NCBI RefSeq assembly: GCF_018687785.1
Contig: NZ_LTBL01000001.1
Span: 186,001 to 250,000, forward strand
Direction: 5' to 3'
Source of the DNA: Methanovulcanius yangii
GTDB taxonomy: Archaea; Halobacteriota; Methanomicrobia; Methanomicrobiales; Methanomicrobiaceae
Length of the DNA: 64,000 nucleotides
Shown here: in pieces, positions 1 to 7,318 of the stretch
How the letters are laid out: the number at the start of each line of letters is the position of its first letter
How positions within the stretch are numbered: the first letter of the stretch is position 1
Program-made: the position numbers and the translations under genes
The notes under the pieces: generated by a model
Database searches by the model: none
What the model was told of the DNA's origin: nothing
The model's input: only the letters and a program-made list of their open reading frames with translations

Positions 1-1287
1 ATGCTCCTTTTGGTGGCGGTGCTGTACTACCTTGAGTGCCGGCAGCGCCGGTATGTCCTCCTTGCGGCCGCCGCCGCGGGGCTGGGGATGTGCTGCAAGG
101 AGAATATGCCGATTATCATCGGCACGTTCGGCCTCTGGCTGATGGCGCTCGTCTTCTGGAAGAAAAAGATCTCCCTGCATACAGGGTGGTGGAAGGACGT
201 CCTCCTCTGGGTGGGAGGAACCGTCTGTATCATGGCGGTGCTCTACTCCTCGTTCGGGACGCAGCCGGAGGTGGTGATGACGGGATGGCTGGATGCCATC
301 GACCACTGGACGGCGATGCACAGTCAGCAGCGCCTTGGCGGACCCCCGTACTTCTACATGATGCTCTTCCTTCTCTACGAGGTGCCGATCGTCCTCTTTG
401 CCGCCATCGGTATCGGTCAGTTTGCTCTCCCCGGACGGGGTGCGGCGAAAGAGAAGGGCGGACATTCCGCGGGTACGGATACGGGGATGGAAGAGACGGG
501 CTCCTCGCGGGACTTCGGGGCCGTCTGCGCCCGGGCACTCGCCCAGCTCAGGGGTGAGGCGGGGGCCGCGGCCCCTCCGGCGGAGATGTCCTCCGGGGGG
601 GTTACGGGAGAAGGGGGACCGTCGTCCCGTCTCTCCTGCACCCCGGAGCGTCGGCAGTACGAGTTCATGGCATTTGCCATCTTCTGGATGGGTATCTCGC
701 TTCTCGCCTATGCCTACATCGGGGAAAAGGTCCCGTGGCTGATCCTGCATCAGCTTCTCCCGATGATCTTCGTTGCGGCCTACATGATGTCCTCGAAAAA
801 GGCGGTCATTGCGGTGATCACCTCGCTCTTCCTGGTGGTGATGATGGCCCACGTCGCCTTTACGCCGGCCGACATCAACGAGCCGATCGTCCAGGTGCAG
901 AACTCCGAAGACCTGCGGACCGTGATGGCATGGATCGACGCATCGGACAGGAAGGCGGCGATCACCGGGGAGCATTACTGGCCCATGCCATGGTACTATC
1001 GTGGCGGGGGGTCGGAGAAGATCTCCTATCTCGGTTCGGTCACCAATCCGGAGTATTTTGCAGATGGCGAGTACGGCGTGGTGATCAGCGACTATCCGGC
1101 AGGGTTTGACGAGGTGCCGGGGTATGAGCATGTGCTCCTTCACCATTCCTACTGGTTCTCCATCTATGACAACGAGGACCGCCTTGCCGAGTATTATTTC
1201 AGACGGGACGGAGAAGTCGGCAGCGTCAAATTGAATGTCTTCGTCCTGTCGGAGGGGGCATCCGGCCCCCCCGCTTCTTCATTCTGA
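1..1287 (+). CDS. Agl23-like membrane glycosyltransferase (TIGR03663 type), 5'-truncated
   Basis: This is the C-terminal part of a polytopic membrane protein that resembles the archaeal flippase-activity-associated Agl23 family, a PMT/ArnT-like glycosyltransferase group linked to surface glycosylation. The frame is open to the window edge, so the ATG at position 1 is probably internal and the catalytic N-terminus is missing. Several hydrophobic helices are followed by a soluble C-terminal segment rich in aromatic residues (EHYWPMPWYYRG). Between helices, residues about 142-215 form a Gly/Ala/Ser-rich, low-complexity hydrophilic insertion that is atypical of such a protein. The DUF2298 gene at 7315-9327 belongs to a family often found with Agl23 genes, which supports the call. 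The family assignment rests on pattern recognition and is moderately sure. Confidence 0.7.
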   Translation: MLLLVAVLYYLECRQRRYVLLAAAAAGLGMCCKENMPIIIGTFGLWLMALVFWKKKISLHTGWWKDVLLWVGGTVCIMAVLYSSFGTQPEVVMTGWLDAIDHWTAMHSQQRLGGPPYFYMMLFLLYEVPIVLFAAIGIGQFALPGRGAAKEKGGHSAGTDTGMEETGSSRDFGAVCARALAQLRGEAGAAAPPAEMSSGGVTGEGGPSSRLSCTPERRQYEFMAFAIFWMGISLLAYAYIGEKVPWLILHQLLPMIFVAAYMMSSKKAVIAVITSLFLVVMMAHVAFTPADINEPIVQVQNSEDLRTVMAWIDASDRKAAITGEHYWPMPWYYRGGGSEKISYLGSVTNPEYFADGEYGVVISDYPAGFDEVPGYEHVLLHHSYWFSIYDNEDRLAEYYFRRDGEVGSVKLNVFVLSEGASGPPASSF

Positions 1288-1406
1288 AATTTTGAGAGCC
1301 TCTCCGGACTTCATTCCCCGGCATCGTGCTTCCATTGAAATGTCCGGGGGGTAATCGCATCGCTTTTTCCGGCCGTAATGGGATACAAAAAAAAGTGTGA
1401 TGGCGA

Positions 1407-1877
1407 TTATGTCCTGACGAGTTCGATGGCTTCTTTTCCCGTCATATGCTCAATCGTTATTTGCACCACGCAGACCCTGTTCCATGTTCTCCGTATCTCC
1501 CCGGCGCCCTCTTCCTCATAATCGCCGGAGTATTTGCGGACAAGGAGTTCGAGTGCATCTCGTTTCATTGCATCATCGGTGAGGATGCGGGCTTGTCCAA
1601 AGGCGATGGCACTTCTGAAATACGTCGTGAAGTTCTCAGGTATGATCTCGTCTTTGTCAATTACGCAGAAGGATACCTTGCTGTTTCTGCTGATGGCGTC
1701 CAGTTTGTGGCCGCTCGTAGCGCAATGGAAATAGATGCTACCTGAATCATAGGCGTAGTTCAGGGGGACCGCATAGGGATAGTCATCATCGCCGCTGACG
1801 GCAAGGACCCCGGACTGTCCACGGCAGAAGATATCCTCTGTTGCCTCTTTTGGCAGTGACTGTTGTATTCTCCGCAT
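1407..1877 (-). CDS. Pyridoxamine 5'-phosphate oxidase-family (NimA-like) flavin-binding protein
   Basis: A small split-barrel flavoprotein of about 156 residues. The family pattern MRRxxxxL followed by GVLAVSGDDDYPYAVPLNY, and the later IYFHCATSGHKLD strand, is typical of the NimA/PPOX group. These proteins usually bind FMN, F420 or haem and reduce small substrates; the substrate here cannot be read. I chose the ATG at 1877 because it aligns with the usual family N-terminus. An upstream in-frame ATG at 1895 and a longer frame to 2021 exist, but no convincing Shine-Dalgarno separates them. It is transcribed in the same direction as the CetZ pair that lies upstream. Confidence 0.8.
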   Translation of the reverse strand: MRRIQQSLPKEATEDIFCRGQSGVLAVSGDDDYPYAVPLNYAYDSGSIYFHCATSGHKLDAISRNSKVSFCVIDKDEIIPENFTTYFRSAIAFGQARILTDDAMKRDALELLVRKYSGDYEEEGAGEIRRTWNRVCVVQITIEHMTGKEAIELVRT

Positions 1878-2002
1878 ATCCCGAAAGGATGCCATGAGTA
1901 CTGATACACGGCGATTGATGAACTGTATTTCGAAATTGAACCCCACGCATTCCATGCCGGGGGAAAAAATGATGAGTTTGGGGGGGTGGAAGATACCGGG
2001 TG

Positions 2003-3115
2003 TTAGCCCAGCTCGTCCCACTTGGTGTGGCGTTTATACACCGTATATCCGATGGCTCCGATGATTACCACGGCGACGATGATCAGGATGTAGGTGCCCA
2101 GGCCGCTCAGGTCGGGGAGGAATCCTCCGTCACCGATCTCCTCGCGGAGGTCCTCTGCGGAGGAAAGGGCCTCATCTGCAGTCAATGCCGCTTCCTCGGC
2201 GTTCAGGCGCGCCTGATAATAGTCGCCGTTGTCCCGGAAGTCCTTTGCCTGGGAGAGCTGGGTCTCGGCGATGGAGAGTTTCTTCTCGATGGAGGTGACG
2301 CGTGAGTCATCGCTCATCGTACGGTTTTCCACGAAGTAGGTGATGTGGGTGTTCGTCGTATCGATGGTCGTCTGGGCATCACTGATCAGCTTGTTTGCAT
2401 AGGCTGCCTTTGCGAGGTCGTCCGCCTCTTCAATCAGCGTGCCGGCCTCCGCGAGATACTCGTTTGCCTGCGTATAACTGGAGGTCTTCGCGTTCGTGAT
2501 GGCCGTCTTTGCTTCCTGGTACTTGGCCTCGGCATCTGCGACATTGACACCCTCGGTGGCGATGGTGTCGATGGTGGTCCGAAGCTCGGCGAGTTCATCC
2601 TCACGGACGTCAAGCACCTTGTCGATGTCTTCGGGGTTCAGGACGGTCTTTTCTATCAGGTATTCACCTGCGGAAACGATATTGCCGTTTCCGTCAAGCT
2701 CCCGGATGCGAATGACCTCAATCTCCCCTGTTGAAGAGACGGCAGGAGCCTTCCCTTCGAGGGTGATATAGATGGCGACCTCATTGGTATCGGGATACGA
2801 GAGTTCCCAGCCGGAGATTCTGACATATCTCGTCGAGACGGTCCGGGTCTGTTCAATGTCATTGATGGAAACGGTGTACTCGTATTCCGGATCGTCGAGA
2901 TCGGTGTAGATCTCAATTTCATTCCCCGCGTTGAAGGTCTGATCTCCGGACCCTGTCAGCTGGATTGCAATGTTCGTGATGATGCGGTCCCCGGGGGATG
3001 CGGGGCCGCTCGGATCAACGTCACTAGACTGTACCGAATATCCTGCTGCCATTGCCGGCGGAACCAGACATAATGCCAGCAGGATACAGAGAATCGCGAT
3101 AATTCCACGTTTCAT
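2003..3115 (-). CDS. Secreted coiled-coil protein with C-terminal membrane anchor
   Basis: No named family is recognised. The 370 residues begin with a clear signal peptide (MKRGIIAILCILLALCLV...AMAAG), followed by a beta-rich domain to about residue 150. A long charged helical region of about 160-325 has many Ala/Glu/Asp heptads and probably forms coiled coils. One transmembrane helix near 340-360 is followed by a short basic tail (YKRHTKWDELG). The topology therefore puts the coiled coil outside the cell and about ten residues inside. A strong Shine-Dalgarno (GAGGTGAGGC) precedes the ATG. The gene begins 19 bp after the CetZ stop on the same strand, so the two are probably co-transcribed. 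A link to CetZ-dependent envelope organisation is inference. Confidence 0.75.
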   Translation of the reverse strand: MKRGIIAILCILLALCLVPPAMAAGYSVQSSDVDPSGPASPGDRIITNIAIQLTGSGDQTFNAGNEIEIYTDLDDPEYEYTVSINDIEQTRTVSTRYVRISGWELSYPDTNEVAIYITLEGKAPAVSSTGEIEVIRIRELDGNGNIVSAGEYLIEKTVLNPEDIDKVLDVREDELAELRTTIDTIATEGVNVADAEAKYQEAKTAITNAKTSSYTQANEYLAEAGTLIEEADDLAKAAYANKLISDAQTTIDTTNTHITYFVENRTMSDDSRVTSIEKKLSIAETQLSQAKDFRDNGDYYQARLNAEEAALTADEALSSAEDLREEIGDGGFLPDLSGLGTYILIIVAVVIIGAIGYTVYKRHTKWDELG

Positions 3116-3134
3116 GCCTCACCTCTGCATCTGT

Positions 3135-4313
3135 TCATTCAAAGAGCGGGTCAACTTCTTCGTCGTCAAACATCGTTGCCCGGCGCTCTTTCGATTTAAT
3201 AACATCTTCCTTGGTCTCCTTTGCGATAGCAAGGAGTTCCCTGATACGGGGTGCATCTCCGATGGTTGCAAGCACCACCACAGCCGCAACCTTTGAACTC
3301 TCTGTCGGATAGTCACCGCCACGCACCTCGACACCGGCGATATTTTCCTCGACCCAGGACTTCGATTTCTCGACCCCTTTGCGGTCCATCTCATTGGGTG
3401 GACCTGCGATAAGGACCAGGGCACGCTCCGCCGTCGTATAATCACACGGGAGCGTCAGCCGGCCGAGCATTGCCCGCCGGACAAGACCGATGATCTTCGC
3501 GGATTTGTCTTCTCCGGTCAGGACCTCCTCGGCTGCCTCTTTCTTCTTGAAGCCTTTCAGGAGGCCTGCCGCCCGTCCCTGCCGCTGCTTGGTGCTCTTG
3601 CTCACCGTCTCGGAGATGGCATAGCCGACAGACGATATGCCGCCGCCCCGTAGGGTATTGATGATCTCACTGGAGTCGACGACCATCTCACCAACGCCGC
3701 TCTTGCCGACCTCGCCTGCCCGGAACATGACGCCGAACCTGCGGACAATTTCGTCATTGAGACGCTGGTAGGCTCCGCGGACGCTCTCGCCCTCGTTCTT
3801 CCACGCACTGTTGTCGAAGATGAAGGTGTTGTCTGCCTCATTGACCAGGGTGGACAGACTTCGGGCTGCATTATACGAATAGAGCCGACCTTCTTCTGGA
3901 GCGGGGAGGATACCCAGGGCATAGACCGGTTCCCTGTAGATCCTTTTCAGGTGGCGTGCCAGCACCGGAGATCCTCCGGAACCGGTACCGCCGCCGAGGC
4001 CGGCGACGATGACAAATGCATCAATGTCGTGCGTCCCGCGGTTGTCGATGGTGTTGATGATGCTGTCAATTTCATCTGCGGTGATCTTGGCACCGGTGAC
4101 GTTGTCGGTGCCGACGCCGTGGCCCTTGACAACTGTCTGTCCGATGAGAATTCTGTCCTTGAGCTCGATCTGGTCGAGCCCCATGAGATCGGTCCGGGCA
4201 GTGTTTACTGCAATGGCTCGGAAGGATCTCGTGGGATGTTTTTTGTCCTGTTCAATGAACATGTCGACAATTTTGCCGCCGGCCTGGCCAAACCCGATGA
4301 AAAAAACTCTCAT
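3135..4313 (-). CDS. cetZ: CetZ-type tubulin/FtsZ superfamily GTPase
   Basis: A tubulin-superfamily GTPase of 392 residues. The N-terminus MRVFFIGFGQAGGKIVD carries the first nucleotide loop, and the tubulin signature GGGTGSG lies at about residues 107-113 within AGLGGGTGSGGSP. A DNTFIFDN segment and the NTLRGGG segment follow in the order expected of CetZ proteins. CetZ proteins polymerise with GTP and, in haloarchaea, control cell shape and motility rather than division. The start at 4313 is chosen because the residues upstream of it (34-codon extension) do not fit the family. A secreted coiled-coil gene follows at 19 bp. The divergent FAD oxidoreductase gene starts 110 bp upstream. Confidence 0.93.
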   Translation of the reverse strand: MRVFFIGFGQAGGKIVDMFIEQDKKHPTRSFRAIAVNTARTDLMGLDQIELKDRILIGQTVVKGHGVGTDNVTGAKITADEIDSIINTIDNRGTHDIDAFVIVAGLGGGTGSGGSPVLARHLKRIYREPVYALGILPAPEEGRLYSYNAARSLSTLVNEADNTFIFDNSAWKNEGESVRGAYQRLNDEIVRRFGVMFRAGEVGKSGVGEMVVDSSEIINTLRGGGISSVGYAISETVSKSTKQRQGRAAGLLKGFKKKEAAEEVLTGEDKSAKIIGLVRRAMLGRLTLPCDYTTAERALVLIAGPPNEMDRKGVEKSKSWVEENIAGVEVRGGDYPTESSKVAAVVVLATIGDAPRIRELLAIAKETKEDVIKSKERRATMFDDEEVDPLFE

Positions 4314-4423
4314 GAATATACACCATCCAATGGTTGAAGATAATCGCCTCTTCAGGTTATTAAAGTGTTTATTTCTTAACTTCAAAAACTTTCTTATGAC
4401 GGTTGATAGCATAGTATACTTGA

Positions 4424-5653
4424 ATGAATATCTGCATCATTGGCGGAGGATTAACGGGTCTGACGGCGGCGTTCGCTCTTGCGGACGAGGCCTCCGTGGA
4501 TGTCCTGGAAGCCTCCTCTATAACTGGCGGACTCCTCTCCTCGACCCGTGTCGGTGATGCATGGATTGAGAATTATTATCATCACTGTTTTTCAGGTGAC
4601 CGTCTCCTCATCGGACTCATGGGAGAACTGGGCATAAAGGGAGGTCTCGAGTGGAGGAAGGGGAGCACCGGATATTATGTCGACGGTACCATCCATCCCC
4701 TGACGACACCCCTTGAGATCCTCAGATGTCCCGTTCTGACGCTTGGGGACAAATACCGTCTTGCCCGCCTCACCCTTTCGGCAAAAAAGTACAACGCAGA
4801 CGAACTGGATGATGTGACCGCACGGGATTTTCTTCTGGAAAAGTGCGGGAGGCATACGTACGAAGCGTTCTTCGAACCGCTCCTGAAGAGCAAGTTCGGT
4901 GCGATGCGGGATCAGGTCTCGGCGGCGTGGATGGTGTCACGGATCGCCATCCGGTCGGACCGCGGGCCGGAGGGAGAGCGGCTCGGGTACCTGAAATTCG
5001 GCTACCACACCCTTGTGGACGCACTGGTCCGGGCCATCCGGGAGAAGGGGGGGGCCGTGCATACAGGCATCGCCGCCCACTCGGTCCGGCAGATGGAGGA
5101 CGGGACATGGGAGGTGAACGGGGCCCCCTATGACGCCGTCATCTCCACCATCAGGCCGTCGGTCCTCGAAGGACTCGGGGGGCCCGCCCTGCCTGATATT
5201 CCCTATCAGGGGGCTGCCTGCCTGACGATGGGCCTCCCGCGTGATGTCACGAAGGGTATCTACTGGGTGAATATGAAGGACGAGGCACCCTATGGGGCGG
5301 TCATCGGACATACGAACTTCATCCCGGAGGAACGGTACGGGTCGCATATTGTCTACCTCGCCTCGTACTTCTCCGAACGTCTCCCCGCGGATCACGAGCA
5401 GACGATGATCAACGACTTCTGCCGCCGGTTTGCCGTGCGGCCCGAGGAGATCGAGTGGCATTTCATGACCGTCGATACTGCAGCGGGGCCGGTGTACACG
5501 ACCGGGTACCGGTCACTCATTGCCCCCTATGAAACGGACGGCCTCTATATGGCGGGGATGTTCTCCGCCCCGAACTATCCCGAACGGAGCATGGAAGGCT
5601 CGGTTGCGGCGGGTTACGAGGTCGCGAAGCGTGTGATGGAGGGACGGGCATGA
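4424..5653 (+). CDS. FAD-dependent amine-oxidase/protoporphyrinogen-oxidase-like oxidoreductase
   Basis: A 409-residue flavoprotein. The N-terminal dinucleotide-binding motif IIGGGLTGLTAAF is followed by an acidic residue ending beta-2 and by GGLLSS. The C-terminal FAD signature GLYMAGMFSAPNYPERSMEGSVAAG is typical of the amine oxidase/protoporphyrinogen oxidase fold. The substrate is unknown; related proteins act on haem precursors, carotenoids or nucleotide sugars (UDP-galactopyranose mutase-like). It is the first gene of an overlapping operon with a GT2 glycosyltransferase (ATGA overlap), a flippase-like protein and a DUF2298 protein. A role in making or modifying a sugar or lipid carrier for the cell surface is therefore more likely than haem synthesis, but that is inferred from context. 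Confidence 0.8.
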   Translation: MNICIIGGGLTGLTAAFALADEASVDVLEASSITGGLLSSTRVGDAWIENYYHHCFSGDRLLIGLMGELGIKGGLEWRKGSTGYYVDGTIHPLTTPLEILRCPVLTLGDKYRLARLTLSAKKYNADELDDVTARDFLLEKCGRHTYEAFFEPLLKSKFGAMRDQVSAAWMVSRIAIRSDRGPEGERLGYLKFGYHTLVDALVRAIREKGGAVHTGIAAHSVRQMEDGTWEVNGAPYDAVISTIRPSVLEGLGGPALPDIPYQGAACLTMGLPRDVTKGIYWVNMKDEAPYGAVIGHTNFIPEERYGSHIVYLASYFSERLPADHEQTMINDFCRRFAVRPEEIEWHFMTVDTAAGPVYTTGYRSLIAPYETDGLYMAGMFSAPNYPERSMEGSVAAGYEVAKRVMEGRA

Positions 5654-6366
5654 GCGAGTACGAGGTCTGTGCCGTCCTTCCGGTCTTCAACGACCGGGAG
5701 GCGCTGGAGACGGCGATTCCCGCCTCCCTCGGGGCCCTCGAGGAGATCACCGGTTCCTTCCTGCTCGTCGTCGCAGAGGACGGCAGCACGGACGGAAGCC
5801 CCGAACTCGTCCGTGAGTGGGAGAAGAGAGACCCCCGTGTACGGCTCTTCCATTCGGACGAACGCCTCGGGCGCGGGGAAGCCCTCAACCGGGCATTCCG
5901 GTCGGTCGATGCCGACATCGTCTGTTATTATGATGTGGATCTCGCGACCGACATCGCCCACCTCGGGGAACTCATCGGTGCCATCCGGGACGGCTATGAC
6001 ATCGCCACGGGGTCCCGGCTGATGAGGGAGAGCGACATCGTCCGGACACAGGAACGCGAGGTGGCGAGCCGGGGGTACAATATGCTGGTGCGAACGGTCC
6101 TCGGGAGCACGCTGCAGGACCATCAGTGCGGGTTCAAGGCCTTCCGGCGCAGCCGCCTCCTCCCGCTCATCCCTGAGGTCGAGTCGCACCACTGGTTCTG
6201 GGATACCGAAGTGCTCGTCCGGGGACAGAAGAGAGGATACCGGATAAAGGAGTTCCCCGTCCGGTGGCGGACCAGCGACAAGACGACGGTCCGGTTCAAG
6301 GATGTCTTTGAAATGGGTTCGGCGATCTTCCGTCTCAGGTGGCAGCTGCATGCTCAGAAAGATTAG
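5650..6366 (+). CDS. Family 2 glycosyltransferase, dolichyl-phosphate sugar synthase-like
   Basis: A GT-A fold glycosyltransferase of 238 residues with no obvious membrane segment. Motifs in order: AVLPVFND near the N-terminus, EDGSTDGS, the metal-binding DVD in YYDVDLATD, and CGFKAFRR in the acceptor region, followed by WFWDTEVL. This order matches synthases that move a nucleotide-sugar onto a polyprenyl/dolichyl phosphate. Its ATG overlaps the stop of the FAD oxidoreductase by 4 bp, and its end overlaps the flippase-like gene by 17 bp. In archaea such enzymes supply lipid-linked sugar for N-glycosylation or surface polymers. The sugar itself cannot be inferred. Confidence 0.9.
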   Translation: MSEYEVCAVLPVFNDREALETAIPASLGALEEITGSFLLVVAEDGSTDGSPELVREWEKRDPRVRLFHSDERLGRGEALNRAFRSVDADIVCYYDVDLATDIAHLGELIGAIRDGYDIATGSRLMRESDIVRTQEREVASRGYNMLVRTVLGSTLQDHQCGFKAFRRSRLLPLIPEVESHHWFWDTEVLVRGQKRGYRIKEFPVRWRTSDKTTVRFKDVFEMGSAIFRLRWQLHAQKD

Positions 6367-7318
6367 CGCCATCGTGCTGCCCACCGTCCTTGCGGTCGCG
6401 ATCGTCGGGTTCATGCTCGCCCGCGTCTGGGACGATCTCCTCGTAGCCCTTGAGCATGCCGTCTATTCCTATCTCCTCCTTGCCGTCCTCATCTGCATCG
6501 GGGCATGGTTTCTGCGGGGATGGCGGTACCGTTACATCCTCTCGTCGCTTGCGGTCACGGTGACGCTCTGGCTCTCGACGGCCTGCATCTACCTCTCCCA
6601 GACGGCAAACCTGATAGTTCCCGCCCGGCTGGGCGACCTCGTCCGTATCTTCGTCCTGCACCACGAGGCGGATGCCGGGTACTCGGTGAGCCTCTCGTCC
6701 ATCGTCGTCGAGCGGTTCTTTGATATCATCACGGTGGCGCTTCTGGGGGCGCTCGCCCTCCCCTTCGTCCTGAATGTCCCGGACTGGTTCGTTACGATCA
6801 TCGTTGCCGCCATCCTGCTCTGCGGGGCATTCGTCGTCTTCCTCCTCTTTGCGGGCAGGTTCGAGTCAAAGAACAAATACCTCGCGATGGGGCTTCGGCT
6901 CATCGGGCAGGTACGGGAGGCGTCGCTTTCGGTGGCGTCGGTGACCGTCCTCTCGGCAAGTTCGATTGCCATCTGGATCACCGACATCGTCATCTGCTAT
7001 GTGATTGCGCTCATGTTCGAAACGCCGGTCCCCTTCATCATCGTTGCCCTTGCGATCGTCATCGGCAATCTCGTCAAGGCGGTGCCGGTCACGCCCGGCG
7101 GGATCGGGACCTATGAACTCGCGGTGGCTCTCACCCTCGGGCTTGCAGGCGTTACGCCGGCCGTGGCGACGCTCATCGCGGTCATCGACCATCTCGTGAA
7201 AAATCTGGTCACCCTCGGTGGCGGCATCGTCTCCCTCTATCTCTTCGGCGACTGGTCGGTGGACCTGATGCGCCGGGCCTTCTCCCGTTCCCTGCAGGTG
7301 GAGGAGGCCGGGAAGTGA
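6350..7318 (+). CDS. Lysylphosphatidylglycerol synthase TM-region/flippase-like membrane protein (UPF0104)
   Basis: An integral membrane protein of 322 residues with about eight hydrophobic helices and the family hallmarks LRGWRYRYIL, ANLIVPARLGDLVR, SSIVVERFFD and TPGGIGTYE. This is the AglD/LPG-synthase TM family (PF03706 type), often encoded beside glycosyltransferases and thought to move or present polyprenyl-linked glycans. The start at 6350 is used because the 16 codons before it are not family-like. It overlaps the GT2 gene by 17 bp and the DUF2298 gene by 4 bp (GTGA). Translational coupling and a joint role in surface glycan assembly are likely. Confidence 0.88.
   Translation: MLRKISAIVLPTVLAVAIVGFMLARVWDDLLVALEHAVYSYLLLAVLICIGAWFLRGWRYRYILSSLAVTVTLWLSTACIYLSQTANLIVPARLGDLVRIFVLHHEADAGYSVSLSSIVVERFFDIITVALLGALALPFVLNVPDWFVTIIVAAILLCGAFVVFLLFAGRFESKNKYLAMGLRLIGQVREASLSVASVTVLSASSIAIWITDIVICYVIALMFETPVPFIIVALAIVIGNLVKAVPVTPGGIGTYELAVALTLGLAGVTPAVATLIAVIDHLVKNLVTLGGGIVSLYLFGDWSVDLMRRAFSRSLQVEEAGK

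Noticed and set aside
1-3. ATG at position 1 as the true start of the Agl23-like gene
   Set aside because: The frame is open to the edge and the family is much longer at the N-terminus, so this Met is probably internal.
1446-1745. Plus-strand frame opposite the PPOX-family gene
   Set aside because: The minus strand carries an intact PPOX-family protein with conserved motifs; the plus-strand frame has none.
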